Origin: Lachnospiraceae bacterium
GTDB lineage: Bacteria; Bacillota; Clostridia; Lachnospirales; Lachnospiraceae
Direction: 5' to 3'
DNA length: 64,000 nucleotides
Assembly: GCA_030537145.1 (NCBI GenBank)
Contig: JAUNON010000003.1
Location: forward strand, 1-64,000
The notes below the pieces were generated by a model. That model had not been told where the DNA came from. It worked only from the letters and a program-made list of their open reading frames with translations, and made no database searches. Below are positions 7,701 through 16,780 of the stretch, in pieces. Both the position numbers and the translations under genes were made by a program. Within the stretch, counting starts at the first letter, position 1; every line of letters begins with the position of its first letter.

Positions 7701-8954
7701 GTGGAACGATTACGCAGAATCATGAAACCGATGCTGTTTTTGCTGATGGCCGCAGTCATTTTATTATTGCCGGCGGCAGAGACGAAGGCAGCGTCTGCTG
7801 TTGATGTCATTTCCAGTGCAAGGAATGCCGGTACGCCTTCAGGAAAGCTGAAGGAGACGGCCAAAGGGGTCCGCTATTGCTATGCGAATGGAAAGTACGC
7901 AAAGAATAAATGGCTGTATGTGAAGGGAAATGTATATTACTTTTCTTCAAAAGGATATGCGGCTACCGGATGGTTTGTTTATCAGAAAAAGACCTATTAC
8001 GCCAATGCGGACGGACAAGTGTATGCGGGAAAATGGCTGACGCAGAGCGGAAAACGGTACTACCTGAAGAAAAATGGCGTCCGGGCGGCAAAGGAATGGG
8101 TAAATCGAAACGGGAAATATTATTATTTCAACAGTAAGGGCGTATTATTCAGATCCTGCCAGTTTTCGGTGGGCGGAAAGTATTACTATGCGAATAAGAA
8201 CGGCGTCCGTAAGGCGAACTGCTGGGTAACGATAAAGGGCGAGCGGTATTACTTTGGTAAGAACGGCGTGCGTTATCAGAATAAATGGGTAAAATACAAG
8301 GGTAAGTATTATTATCTGAAGAAAAACGGTGTGATGGCCAGGGATTCCTGGGTCGGCAGCTACTATGTGGGCAGCGACGGAGCGAGAAAAACGAACTGCT
8401 GCTTCGGCGGCTACTATCTGGATTCTACGGGAAAGCGGCAGAGTGCCCTGCGTTTTTCCGGTAAATATCTGATCGTAGGTGATTCCAGAGTGGTGGGTAT
8501 GGATGCTGCTGTTTCCACCTCCCAGGCAAAGTTTATCGGAAAGGTTTCGATGGGATATACCTGGCTGAAATCAACGGCGGGGCTGCAGGTGAAGCGGTAT
8601 CTGGCAGGGAATCAGAAGCTGAAGGTGGTGTTTGCTTTTGGCATCAATGACCTTGGAAATATCAGCCAGTATATCAGCTATTATAAATCACTGATGAAGG
8701 AGTTCCCGGATACAGAATTTTATTTTATGTCGGTCAATCCGGTGAAAGAGGATCAGGCCAGCGCTTATGGCTACACGGTGAAAAACTCGGCGATTCAGAG
8801 CTTTAACAAAAAAATGAAAAGCGCATTCGGTTCAAGGTATATTAACGCCTATTCCTATTTGATGAAACAAGGGTTCAGTGCGGTGGACGGTATCCATTAT
8901 ACCGGCGCGACTTACCAGAAGCTTTACAAATACATTATAAGTGAAATCAAATAA
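7701..8954 (+). CDS. Secreted cell-wall-binding-repeat protein with SGNH hydrolase-like domain
   Basis: A 417-residue exported protein. The signal peptide (KPMLFLLMAAVILLLP, cleavage near TKA) is followed by about nine cell-wall-binding repeats (W....KGKYYY....G) covering residues 55-250. The C-terminal 165 residues look like an SGNH/GDSL esterase: Ser262 in VGDSR, Asn316 in FGINDLG, and Asp396/His399 in DGIHYTG, so the Ser-Asp-His set is complete. Such enzymes remove acyl groups from sugars or wall polymers; the substrate here is unknown. The start is GTG 7701 with AGGAG at 7691-7695. A hairpin terminator follows directly. Together with 6151 it suggests two enzymes anchored to the same envelope ligand. 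Confidence 0.85.
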   Translation: MERLRRIMKPMLFLLMAAVILLLPAAETKAASAVDVISSARNAGTPSGKLKETAKGVRYCYANGKYAKNKWLYVKGNVYYFSSKGYAATGWFVYQKKTYYANADGQVYAGKWLTQSGKRYYLKKNGVRAAKEWVNRNGKYYYFNSKGVLFRSCQFSVGGKYYYANKNGVRKANCWVTIKGERYYFGKNGVRYQNKWVKYKGKYYYLKKNGVMARDSWVGSYYVGSDGARKTNCCFGGYYLDSTGKRQSALRFSGKYLIVGDSRVVGMDAAVSTSQAKFIGKVSMGYTWLKSTAGLQVKRYLAGNQKLKVVFAFGINDLGNISQYISYYKSLMKEFPDTEFYFMSVNPVKEDQASAYGYTVKNSAIQSFNKKMKSAFGSRYINAYSYLMKQGFSAVDGIHYTGATYQKLYKYIISEIK

Positions 8955-8957
8955 AGA

Positions 8958-9002
8958 ACGGGAGCAGAGAAAGGCGGATAAGAATTCCGGATCTGCTCCC
9001 GT
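8958..9002 (+). terminator. Terminator hairpin after the SGNH protein
   Basis: ACGGGAGCAGA (8958-8968) and TCTGCTCCCGT (8992-9002) form a perfect 11-bp stem with a 23-base loop; ATTCTGTTTTC follows. It also separates the + genes from the minus-strand regulator ending at 9054. Confidence 0.75.
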
Positions 9003-9053
9003 ATTCTGTTTTCGAAGCGGCCGTGCCTGTATTGCCCCAAAGGGCTACTTTGG

Positions 9054-9287
9054 TCATTCACGGAAATCAAAGAAGTTTTTGATCGGCACCTCCAGTACAT
9101 CTGAGATATCAAACAGCTTTGACAGAGAGATGGAGGTGGGCATATTCGGTGCTTCCAGGTTACTGATGTGGGTTCGGCTCAGATTGACACTTTCCGCCAG
9201 CTCCTCCTGGGTAATTCCCTTCATTTTGCGGTAATAGGCAATAATAAGTCCAAGCTGCCGGTACTGATTACGGCGTTTGCTGGTCAT
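9054..9287 (-). CDS. Small XRE-family transcriptional regulator
   Basis: A 77-residue Cro/CI-type helix-turn-helix protein. The DNA-binding core QLGLIIAYYRKMKGITQEELA...SRTHISNLE covers residues 11-45; the recognition helix is SRTHISNLEA. Little lies outside the HTH, so it is probably a dimeric repressor with no sensor domain. The start at 9287 has GGAGGAG nearby; longer frames to 9497 lack a site and read through AT-rich DNA. It is one of only two minus-strand protein genes in the window. About 80 bases upstream is the small palindrome CTAAAGTTTAG (9364-9374), a possible operator. Target genes are not identifiable. Confidence 0.85.
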   Translation of the reverse strand: MTSKRRNQYRQLGLIIAYYRKMKGITQEELAESVNLSRTHISNLEAPNMPTSISLSKLFDISDVLEVPIKNFFDFRE

Positions 9288-9493
9288 AGCTGTCTCCTCC
9301 TTCCGGTAGAACGAAATGGTCTGTCTGTGAGGCACAGAAAGAGCGGCGTTTTCTTGTGATAGTCTAAAGTTTAGCCTTTTTTCAGGGGAAAATACACAAA
9401 GTACAAATTTGTTTTTATAAAGTGAAATATTGCAAAAGGGAAATAAAAATTGGAGTATGCAAAGAAGAAAATGCGTAAACAGAAACCGGATGT

Positions 9494-9853
9494 TCACTTC
9501 GCATTAGTTTGAAGCGCTGATTTGAATTGAATAAACTGCAAAACCTCCCGCTGGCTTTGGGAAGGGAGGGAGCGAAATGATTCCACCAGCGCTTTCTCTG
9601 TAATGTTGAGTGTCTGAGAAGTACTGGCGGACAAAGAGATGTCCTGCTTTCCGTCCCGTACCAGATCGTCTAAGGTGACACGATAGAAATCGGCCAGCCG
9701 TATGATCGTTTCTAACGGCGGAGTCCTGGAATCATTTTCATAGTTGCAGTATGTCTGGCGCTCGATATTGAGATGTTTTGCAACTTCCTCCTGCGTGAGC
9801 CCGGCTTTCTTCCTGAGACAGCGGAGCCTGCATGAAAAAACGGATTTTATCAT
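9494..9853 (-). CDS. XRE-family transcriptional regulator
   Basis: A 119-residue regulator. The XRE helix-turn-helix occupies residues 8-62 (LRKKAGLTQEEVAKHLNIERQ then TYCNYENDSRTP), and a further 55 residues include a Ser-rich linker and a helix (ITEKALVESFRSLPSQSQREVLQFI) that may dimerise. The start at 9853 follows GGGAGG with a seven-base gap. A good extended -10 (TGGTATAAT) lies upstream. It is in line with the smaller XRE gene, 206 bases apart. There are no phage or conjugation genes nearby, so I read these as host regulators rather than a prophage remnant. Confidence 0.85.
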   Translation of the reverse strand: MIKSVFSCRLRCLRKKAGLTQEEVAKHLNIERQTYCNYENDSRTPPLETIIRLADFYRVTLDDLVRDGKQDISLSASTSQTLNITEKALVESFRSLPSQSQREVLQFIQFKSALQTNAK

Positions 9854-9877
9854 TCGTAACCTCCCGATATTTGGAAT

Positions 9878-9886
9878 ATTATACCA
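9878..9886 (-). promoter_or_regulatory. Extended -10 promoter of the 119-residue XRE gene
   Basis: On the minus strand TGG precedes a perfect TATAAT (9883-9878), the extended -10 pattern. No clear -35 is found 17 bases upstream. It lies about 25 bases before the start codon. Confidence 0.55.
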
Positions 9887-10129
9887 ATTCTGAAAACAGA
9901 AAAACGCAAATGAAACAAAACGAATATATAAAAGACAGGGCAGCAACGTAACGAAGCGTTTTTTCTTTGCTCCGATTAGGGAAGATTCCTTGTTTTTTCT
10001 ATGGAAAAACAAGATTGCTTCTGTTAAAATGTTACTGATCAGAGGGGAAAGCCTCATTGCTGAAAATGCTTAAAAAGAAATACAGGAAACAGGATGCTAA
10101 ACGGAATATGGTGTATAGGAGGATCTGAG

Positions 10130-10681
10130 ATGGAAAAAGTGTATGTGTTTTTAGCCGACGGTTTTGAAGAAATCGAGGGATTGACTGTGGTGGATGTACT
10201 GCGGAGAGGAAAGGTGGATACGGTCACAGTATCCGTATCCGGAAAGCAGCTTGTAATGGGCAGCCATAAAATTCCGGTAATGGCAGACTGTATTTTTGAA
10301 GAAACGGATCTGAGCGACGGAAGTCTGTACGTATTGCCGGGGGGAATGCCGGGAACCATTCATCTGGACGAACATCAGGGATTGACAAGCCTTCTGGCGG
10401 ATGCGAAGAGCCAGGGGAAGCGGCTGGCAGCAATCTGCGCCGCTCCCAGTGTGCTGGGCCGGCTTGGCCTGCTGAAGGGCGAAACGGCCACCTGTCATCC
10501 AGGCTTTGAGGATAAACTGGAGGGAGCGGACGTGACGGAAAATACGGTGGAGGTATCCGGACAGATCACCACCAGCCGGGGGATGGGCACGGCAGTTCCC
10601 TTTGCGCTGAAGCTTTTGGAGCAGCTCCGGGGAACGGAAGCAGCAGAGCAGGTGCGCACAGGATTGGTGTGGAATGGCTGA
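10130..10681 (+). CDS. DJ-1/PfpI family protein
   Basis: A 183-residue DJ-1/ThiJ/PfpI protein. Cys103 sits in the nucleophile elbow AAICAAPSVLG, and the early acidic residue Glu16 lies in GFEEIEGLT; both are the hallmarks of the DJ-1 clade (YajL-like). Family members have been linked to oxidative and glycation stress; individual activities differ, so none is assigned here. It lacks the extra histidine context of PfpI proteases. The start at 10130 has AGGAGG seven bases upstream. It is a single gene on the + strand, upstream of tig but separated from it by a promoter. Confidence 0.9.
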   Translation: MEKVYVFLADGFEEIEGLTVVDVLRRGKVDTVTVSVSGKQLVMGSHKIPVMADCIFEETDLSDGSLYVLPGGMPGTIHLDEHQGLTSLLADAKSQGKRLAAICAAPSVLGRLGLLKGETATCHPGFEDKLEGADVTENTVEVSGQITTSRGMGTAVPFALKLLEQLRGTEAAEQVRTGLVWNG

Positions 10682-10719
10682 AATGCCGCATAAAATTTGA
10701 AAAAATAACACTAGCCTTT

Positions 10720-10748
10720 TTTATGAGGCTGTGCTATATTAATATAAT
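10720..10748 (+). promoter_or_regulatory. Possible promoter of tig
   Basis: A perfect TATAAT lies at 10743-10748 and a poor -35 (TTTATG) 17 bases upstream. Transcription would start about 84 bases before the tig ATG. Confidence 0.5.
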
Positions 10749-10838
10749 GACTGCAAGTATGGGCAATAATACAGAAAGCGCAGAGTATGTGATACGTACT
10801 TTTGTTGAAACTGCATTTTAAGGAGGAAATTTGGTACA

Positions 10839-12140
10839 ATGAGTTTACAGGTGGAAAAATTAGAGAAAAATATGGCTAAACTGACCATCGAGGTTCCTGC
10901 GGAAGAGTTTGAGAAGGCGATCGAGCAGGCATATCAGAAGGCAAAGGGAAAGATTACGCTTCCGGGCTTCCGTAAGGGAAAAGCTCCCCGGAAGATGATT
11001 GAGAAAATGTACGGCGCCGGCGTTTTCTACGAGGATGCAGCGAATATCGTGATTCCGAAGGCATATGATGAGGCTTTGAAGGAGTGCGAGGAGACCATCG
11101 TGTCCCGGCCGGAGATCGATGTGACCCAGATTGAGGCTGGCAAGCCCTTCATCTTCACGGCAGAGATTGCTCTGAAGCCGGAGGTGACTCTGGGACAGTA
11201 TAAGGGAGTAGAGGTTCCCAAGCCGGTAATCGAAGTTACAGAGGAAGAAATCCAGGCGGAAGTAGATAAAGAGAGAGATAACAATTCCAGAACCATCGAC
11301 GTAGAGGACAGAGGCGTGGAAAAGGGCGATATGATCAAGCTTGATTTTGACGGCTCTGTAGACGGCATTCCTTTCCAGGGCGGTAAGTCGGAGGATTATC
11401 CGCTGACCGTCGGCTCCGGCAGCTTCATTCCCGGTTTTGAGGATCAGCTGGTAGGCGCAAAGATCGGTGAGGAGACGGAAGTAAAGGTTACCTTCCCGGA
11501 GGATTATCATGCAGAAGAGCTGAAGGGAAAGGCGGCTGTGTTCAAGTGTACCGTAAAAGAAATTAAGGTAAAAGAGCTTCCGGAGGCGGATGATGAGTTT
11601 GCAAAGGATGTATCTGAGTTTGATACTATGGATGAGTACAAAGCGGACATCAAAAAGAACCTGACAGAGAAAAAGGAAGCGGCAGCCAAGAGAGAAAAAG
11701 AAAACGCAGCAGTGGAGAAGGCAGTAGAGAATGCGTCTATGGAAATTCCGGAGGCTATGGTGATGGAGCAGGTAAGACGTATGAGCGACGACTTCACCAG
11801 AAGAATCGAGTCTCAGGGAATTACTCTGGAGCAGTATATGCAGTTTACCGGTATGGATGCGGATAAGCTGGCTGAGCAGATGAAGCCGGAAGCCCTGAAG
11901 CGGATTCAGAACAGTCTGGTGCTGGAGGCCGTTGCCAAGGCGGAGGATATCCAGATCAGCGATGAGCGGCTGGATGAGGAAATTGCCAAGATGGCGGAAA
12001 GCTATAAGATGGAAGCCGACAAGCTCAAAGAGCTGATGGGTGACTACGAGAAGGATCAGATGAAGAGCGATCTGGCAATCCAGGCGGCAGTAGAGCTGTT
12101 GGCGGATGCGGCTGTGGAAGTTGAGGAAAAGGCAGAATAA
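10839..12140 (+). CDS. tig: Trigger factor
   Basis: Ribosome-associated chaperone and peptidyl-prolyl isomerase of 433 residues, normal for the family. The N-terminal domain contains the ribosome-docking signature GFRKGKAP (residues 43-50). The middle FKBP-type domain starts near residue 150 (VEKGDMIKLDFDGSVDG then FIPGFEDQLVG). The C-terminal 180 residues are a long helical chaperone arm with high charge. The start has AAGGAGGAAA before ATG 10839. It heads the conserved order tig, clpP, clpX, lon, engB, so nascent-chain folding and proteolysis genes are together. Confidence 0.97.
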   Translation: MSLQVEKLEKNMAKLTIEVPAEEFEKAIEQAYQKAKGKITLPGFRKGKAPRKMIEKMYGAGVFYEDAANIVIPKAYDEALKECEETIVSRPEIDVTQIEAGKPFIFTAEIALKPEVTLGQYKGVEVPKPVIEVTEEEIQAEVDKERDNNSRTIDVEDRGVEKGDMIKLDFDGSVDGIPFQGGKSEDYPLTVGSGSFIPGFEDQLVGAKIGEETEVKVTFPEDYHAEELKGKAAVFKCTVKEIKVKELPEADDEFAKDVSEFDTMDEYKADIKKNLTEKKEAAAKREKENAAVEKAVENASMEIPEAMVMEQVRRMSDDFTRRIESQGITLEQYMQFTGMDADKLAEQMKPEALKRIQNSLVLEAVAKAEDIQISDERLDEEIAKMAESYKMEADKLKELMGDYEKDQMKSDLAIQAAVELLADAAVEVEEKAE

Positions 12141-12232
12141 ACTGAGAACATTGTACTCCGGCCGTTTGTGTGGGGCAGCCGTATCAACTGAGAGCGGCGG
12201 ATGCCGGCCCGGTGTTTTGACTGCGAAGCAGG

Positions 12233-12260
12233 GTAACAGTGAAGGGCTCTGAGCTGTTAC
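12233..12260. repeat. GTAACAG...CTGTTAC inverted repeat before clpP
   Basis: GTAACAG (12233-12239) and CTGTTAC (12254-12260) are perfect 7-base arms. Read on the other strand the sequence is GTAACAGCTCAGAGCCC, close to GTAACAGTTCAGCCC of the long palindrome at 55243. It lies 20 bases upstream of the clpP start, so it could affect its translation or transcription. There is no known operator match. Confidence 0.55.
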
Positions 12261-12279
12261 GGAACAGGAGGAATTAGAA

Positions 12280-12861
12280 ATGAGTTTAGTACCCTATGTC
12301 ATTGAACAGACCAGCAGAGGAGAACGGTCTTATGATATTTATTCCCGTCTGCTGAAGGACCGGATCATTTTTCTGGGCGAGGAAGTGAATGATGTCAGCG
12401 CAAATCTGATCGTTGCGCAGCTTTTGTTCCTGGAATCAGAGGATCCGAATAAGGACATTAATTTGTATATCAACAGCCCCGGCGGTTCTGTTTCCGCAGG
12501 CTGGGCGATTTATGACACGATGCATTATGTAAAATGCGATGTATCTACGACCTGCATCGGTATGGCAGCCAGCATGGGAGCGTTTTTACTGGCCGGCGGC
12601 GCCAAAGGAAAGCGTTTTGCGCTGCCGAATGCGGAGGTGATGATTCATCAGCCCTCCGGCGGTGCGCAGGGACAGGCCACAGATATCAAGATCGTGGCAG
12701 ATAAGATTCTGGATACAAGAAGAAAGCTGAATCAGCATCTGGCTGCAAATACGGGACAGCCGCTCAGCGTGATTGAGGTGGATACCGAGCGTGACCACTG
12801 GATGAGCGCAGAGGAAGCGAAGGCTTATGGCCTGATCGATGAGGTAGTTACGACGAGATAG
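12280..12861 (+). CDS. clpP: ATP-dependent Clp protease proteolytic subunit
   Basis: The 193-residue serine peptidase that forms the double-ring Clp chamber. The catalytic triad is complete: Ser98 (CIGMAASMG), His123 (VMIHQPSGG) and Asp172 (ERDHWM). The N-terminal [20 protein letters not shown] and INSPGGS motifs are typical. It is expected to assemble with ClpX encoded 200 bases downstream. The start at 12280 has AGGAGGAATT. A small inverted repeat precedes it, and a repeat-family hairpin lies between it and clpX, so the pair may not be read equally. No propeptide is obvious beyond the first residues. Confidence 0.97.
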   Translation: MSLVPYVIEQTSRGERSYDIYSRLLKDRIIFLGEEVNDVSANLIVAQLLFLESEDPNKDINLYINSPGGSVSAGWAIYDTMHYVKCDVSTTCIGMAASMGAFLLAGGAKGKRFALPNAEVMIHQPSGGAQGQATDIKIVADKILDTRRKLNQHLAANTGQPLSVIEVDTERDHWMSAEEAKAYGLIDEVVTTR

Positions 12862-12874
12862 GGCACAGAGGACG

Positions 12875-12907
12875 GGCTGTTGCAAAATAAAATATTTTGC
12901 GGCAGCC
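12875..12907. repeat. Repeat-family hairpin between clpP and clpX
   Basis: GGCTGTTGCAAAATA (12875-12889) pairs with TATTTTGCGGCAGCC (12893-12907), with only one G-U-type mismatch over 15 bases. These are the outer arms of the dispersed family with almost no interior. It starts 14 bases after the clpP stop and could act as a partial terminator between the two Clp genes. The rest of the gap to 13060 shows nothing clear. Confidence 0.75.
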
Positions 12908-13060
12908 TTGTTTGCATCGTGTCGGAAGCTATGGTTTCGATGCGGGAGGCGGCCTGCGGGCCGGCGGGATACAGCCGGCTGAAGCAGCCTGTGCTGCGAA
13001 AATTCTCCGGGCGGATGAACGCTGCGGCGGAGGAAAACTAGAAAATTGAGAGGTGGAAAA

Positions 13061-14365
13061 ATGCCGGGTAAAATCGGAGAGAAAATCAGATGCTCCTTTT
13101 GCAATAAATCAGAGGACCAGGTCAGGAAGCTGATCGCAGGTCCCGGCGGTGTGTACATCTGTGATGAGTGTATTGATATTTGTTCGGAAATTATTGAAGA
13201 AGAACTGGAGGACAGCTATGAGGAGGAAGAAGATGAGAGCGGCATCAATCTTCTGAAACCGGCGGAAATCAAAGCCTTCCTGGATGAGTATGTAATCGGA
13301 CAGGACGATGCGAAAAAGACGCTTTCCGTGGCTGTTTACAATCATTATAAACGGATTTTGTCCGGAAAGAAAAAGAGCAGGGATCAGGAGGTGGAGCTGC
13401 AGAAGAGCAATATCCTGATGCTTGGTCCTACCGGTTCCGGAAAAACCTTTTTGGCCCAGACGCTGGCGAAGATCCTGAATGTGCCGTTTGCCATTGCGGA
13501 CGCTACTTCCCTGACGGAGGCCGGCTATGTGGGCGAGGATGTGGAAAATATTCTGCTGAAGATTATCCAGGCGGCGGATTATGATATTAAGCGTGCGGAG
13601 CACGGGATTATTTATATTGATGAGATTGATAAGATTACCAGAAAATCCGAGAATGTGTCTATTACCCGGGATGTATCCGGCGAAGGAGTGCAGCAGGCGC
13701 TGCTGAAGATTCTGGAGGGAACTGTGGCTTCCGTACCGCCTCAGGGAGGACGAAAGCATCCCCATCAGGAGCTGCTTCAGATCGATACTACGAATATCCT
13801 GTTTATCTGCGGCGGAGCCTTCGAGGGTCTGGATAAGCTGATTGAGAGCCGGGTAGATACCCGTTCTATGGGCTTTTTGGCAGAGATTACCAGCAAACGG
13901 GAGACGAATGTGGGAGAGCTGCTGCGTCAGGTGCTGCCCCAGGATTTTATCAAATTTGGTATGATCCCGGAGTTTATCGGCCGTGTGCCGGTGGTGGTTT
14001 CTCTGGATGAGCTGAACCGGGAGGCGCTGATACGCATTCTGCGGGAGCCGAAGAATGCCATTATCCGCCAGTACCAGAGATTGTTTGAGCTGGACGGGGT
14101 GGAGCTGGAGTTTGAAGAAGCGGCTGTGGAAGAGATCGCAGATAAGACGATGGAGCGTAAGACCGGGGCCAGAGGCCTGCGGGCGATTATTGAAAAATCG
14201 ATGCGGGATCTGATGTTTACCGTTCCCTCTGATGACAGCATTAAAAGCTGCCTGGTGACAAAGGCAGTGATTGACGGGACCGGGGAGCCGGTACTGTCTT
14301 ACTATGAGACAAAAGCAATCAGCAAAAAGAAAAACGGCCAGGATAGAATAGAAGAGACGGCGTGA
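13061..14365 (+). CDS. clpX: ATP-dependent Clp protease ATP-binding subunit ClpX
   Basis: AAA+ unfoldase of 434 residues that feeds substrates to ClpP. The N-terminal zinc-binding domain has Cys11, Cys14, Cys34 and Cys37 (CSFC...CDEC). Walker A is GPTGSGKT near residues 122-129, Walker B is IIYIDEIDK, and the RKTGARGLR region carries sensor 2. The ClpP-docking loop reads MGF where E. coli has IGF, a mild change. The start is ATG 13061 after GAGGTGG; a TTG at 13046 in frame is less likely. It lies eight bases upstream of lon, so both are likely on one transcript. Confidence 0.97.
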   Translation: MPGKIGEKIRCSFCNKSEDQVRKLIAGPGGVYICDECIDICSEIIEEELEDSYEEEEDESGINLLKPAEIKAFLDEYVIGQDDAKKTLSVAVYNHYKRILSGKKKSRDQEVELQKSNILMLGPTGSGKTFLAQTLAKILNVPFAIADATSLTEAGYVGEDVENILLKIIQAADYDIKRAEHGIIYIDEIDKITRKSENVSITRDVSGEGVQQALLKILEGTVASVPPQGGRKHPHQELLQIDTTNILFICGGAFEGLDKLIESRVDTRSMGFLAEITSKRETNVGELLRQVLPQDFIKFGMIPEFIGRVPVVVSLDELNREALIRILREPKNAIIRQYQRLFELDGVELEFEEAAVEEIADKTMERKTGARGLRAIIEKSMRDLMFTVPSDDSIKSCLVTKAVIDGTGEPVLSYYETKAISKKKNGQDRIEETA

Positions 14366-14372
14366 GAATTTT

Positions 14373-16694
14373 ATGAGTGATGAATTGACAAGAAATATGC
14401 CAGCCATTGCGCTGCGGGGACTGACCGTGCTGCCGAACATGATTGTCCATTTCGACATCAGCCGGGAACGGTCTGTCCGGGCACTGGAGGCTGCGATGAT
14501 GACGGATCAGATGATTTATCTGATTACCCAGCAGGATCCTGATGTGGCGGAACCGGGCCTGGAGAATCTGTACCGTGTGGGGACTGTGGCCAAAGTGAAA
14601 AATCTGGCAAAGCTGCCCCGCAGCATTGTCCGGGTGATGGTGGAAGGCCTGGAACGGGCGCAGTTGAATGATATTACAGAGGATGAAGGCTATCTGCGGG
14701 CAGATATTACGATTTGCTCCGGCGGGGAAAATCCGCCGCTTCATGAAGCGGAAGCCACTGCCATGACCAGGGCGCTGAAGGATATTTTTGCTGCTTACAT
14801 CCGGGAAAATCCCAAGCTGGGGAAGGAACTGGTGAAGCAGTTTATGGAGATCAGTGATCTGGAGAAGCTGGTGGACCAGATTTCGATCAATTTACCGTTG
14901 TTTTATGAGGAGAAGCAGAGACTTCTGGAGGCTGTGGATCTGGCGGAGCGTTATGAGCTGCTCTGCGAGATGATCGGCAGAGAGCTGGAGATCATGCGGA
15001 TCAAGAATGATCTTCAGAAGAAGGTAAAGGAACGCATTGACAAAAATCAGAAAGAATACATTCTGCGGGAGCAGATGAAGGTGATTCAGGAGGAGCTGGG
15101 GGAGGATACGCCCTTCAGTGAAGCGGATCACTATCGGGAGCAGCTTGGAAAGCTGGTGGCCTCGGAGGAAGTGAAGAAAAAGATTTCCAAGGAAATTGAC
15201 CGTTTTAAAAGTCTGGCGGGCAATTCTGCAGAGGCTTCCGTATCACGGGGTTATATCGAGACACTGCTGGAGCTGCCCTGGGATAAAATGTCCAAGGATA
15301 ATCCGGATTTAAAATATGCGAAAAAGGTACTGGATGAGGACCACTACGGACTGGAAAAGGTGAAGGAGCGTGTGCTGGAGTTTTTGGCTGTGCGCTGCCT
15401 GACCCAGAAGGGGGACAGTCCCATCCTCTGCCTGGTGGGGCCGCCGGGAACCGGCAAGACCTCCATTGCCCGTTCGGTAGCCAGAGCGCTGAATAAAAAA
15501 TATGTGCGCATCTGCCTGGGCGGCGTGCGGGATGAAGCGGAGATCCGGGGGCACCGGCGGACTTATATCGGAGCTATGCCCGGCAGAATTGCTGCGGGCA
15601 TGAAATCAGCCGGAGTAAAAAACCCGCTGATGCTGTTGGACGAGATTGATAAAGTCAGCAGTGATTATAAGGGGGATACTTCTTCCGCTCTGCTGGAGGT
15701 GCTGGATTCCGAGCAGAATAATAAATTCCGGGATCATTATGTGGAGCTTCCGCTGGATCTGTCAGAGGTTCTGTTTATCGCCACTGCAAATGAACTGCAC
15801 ACCATACCAAGGCCTCTGCTGGACCGTATGGAGATTATTGAAGTCACCAGCTATACGGAAAACGAAAAGCTCCATATTGCAAAAGAGCATTTGCTGAAGA
15901 AGCAGCGGGAGCATCATGGACTGCAGGAGAAGCAGTTGACCATCAGCAATGGAGCGATGCAGAAAATTATTTCCGGCTACACCAGGGAAGCAGGCGTGCG
16001 TCAACTGGAACGGAAGATCGGGGATATCTGCCGGAAGGCGGCCAGGGAGATCCTGGAAGAAAAAAAGGAAGCGGTAAAGGTAAAGGCCGGAAACCTGGAG
16101 CGGTATTTGGGCAGAGAAAAATATACGGTTCAAAAGCTGAATGAAAAGGATGAGGTAGGCATTGTCCGGGGGCTTGCATGGACCAGTGTGGGCGGTGATA
16201 CGCTTCAGATCGAAGTGAATCTTATGCCGGGAAAGGGAGAGTTTCTGCTGACCGGGCAGTTGGGCGATGTGATGAAGGAATCGGCTCAGGCTGGGATCAG
16301 CTATATTCGGTCGGTCAGTGAACGGTACGGAGTAGAGGAAGAATTTTTCAAAAAGCATGACATCCATATTCACATTCCGGAAGGAGCGGTGCCCAAGGAC
16401 GGTCCTTCCGCCGGCATTACCATGGCAACGGCCATGCTATCCGCCATCACCCAAACTCCGGTTCATGCGGATGTGGCCATGACGGGGGAAATTACCCTGC
16501 GGGGCAGAGTGCTTCCCATCGGCGGCCTGAAGGAAAAGCTGCTGGCGGCCAGGATGGCAGGGATGCATACGGTGATCGTTCCAGATAAAAACCGCCCGGA
16601 TGTGGAAGAATTGTCAGAAGAGATTACCGGAGGCCTGAAAATCGTCTATGCGAAAACCATGGAGGATGTGCTGAAAACTGCTTTTTTTCGATAG
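14373..16694 (+). CDS. lon: ATP-dependent protease Lon (LonA type)
   Basis: Cytosolic AAA+ serine protease of 773 residues, typical LonA length. The N-terminal substrate-binding domain (PAIALRGLTVLPNM onward) is followed by a coiled segment, an AAA+ module with Walker A GPPGTGKT near residue 356, and the protease domain with the Ser679/Lys722 dyad (PKDGPSAG and GGLKEKLLAA). All key residues are present. Lon degrades misfolded proteins and some regulators. The gene starts eight bases after clpX with a weak ribosome binding site, so coupling to clpX is probable. engB follows after 86 bases, as in other Firmicutes. Confidence 0.97.
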   Translation: MSDELTRNMPAIALRGLTVLPNMIVHFDISRERSVRALEAAMMTDQMIYLITQQDPDVAEPGLENLYRVGTVAKVKNLAKLPRSIVRVMVEGLERAQLNDITEDEGYLRADITICSGGENPPLHEAEATAMTRALKDIFAAYIRENPKLGKELVKQFMEISDLEKLVDQISINLPLFYEEKQRLLEAVDLAERYELLCEMIGRELEIMRIKNDLQKKVKERIDKNQKEYILREQMKVIQEELGEDTPFSEADHYREQLGKLVASEEVKKKISKEIDRFKSLAGNSAEASVSRGYIETLLELPWDKMSKDNPDLKYAKKVLDEDHYGLEKVKERVLEFLAVRCLTQKGDSPILCLVGPPGTGKTSIARSVARALNKKYVRICLGGVRDEAEIRGHRRTYIGAMPGRIAAGMKSAGVKNPLMLLDEIDKVSSDYKGDTSSALLEVLDSEQNNKFRDHYVELPLDLSEVLFIATANELHTIPRPLLDRMEIIEVTSYTENEKLHIAKEHLLKKQREHHGLQEKQLTISNGAMQKIISGYTREAGVRQLERKIGDICRKAAREILEEKKEAVKVKAGNLERYLGREKYTVQKLNEKDEVGIVRGLAWTSVGGDTLQIEVNLMPGKGEFLLTGQLGDVMKESAQAGISYIRSVSERYGVEEEFFKKHDIHIHIPEGAVPKDGPSAGITMATAMLSAITQTPVHADVAMTGEITLRGRVLPIGGLKEKLLAARMAGMHTVIVPDKNRPDVEELSEEITGGLKIVYAKTMEDVLKTAFFR

Positions 16695-16780
16695 AGACTC
16701 TGGAGAAAAGGCGGCGGACCGGATATCCGGGCCGGAGACGGGACAGGAAATAAAGATACAGGGAGCGGAAGGAGAAGCGT

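Noticed and set aside
6300..8420. Direct repeats that could look like a CRISPR array
   Set aside because: The repeats are in frame, about 60 bases, and encode GW/YYF wall-binding motifs; spacers are not unique sequences.
9054..9853. Prophage remnant suggested by two XRE regulators
   Set aside because: No integrase, excisionase, portal, capsid or attachment-site signals are nearby; both flanks are ordinary host genes.
13109..14458. A 449-codon open frame on the minus strand opposite clpX
   Set aside because: It mirrors the codon structure of clpX, has no ribosome binding site or domain, and the + strand protein is complete with all motifs.
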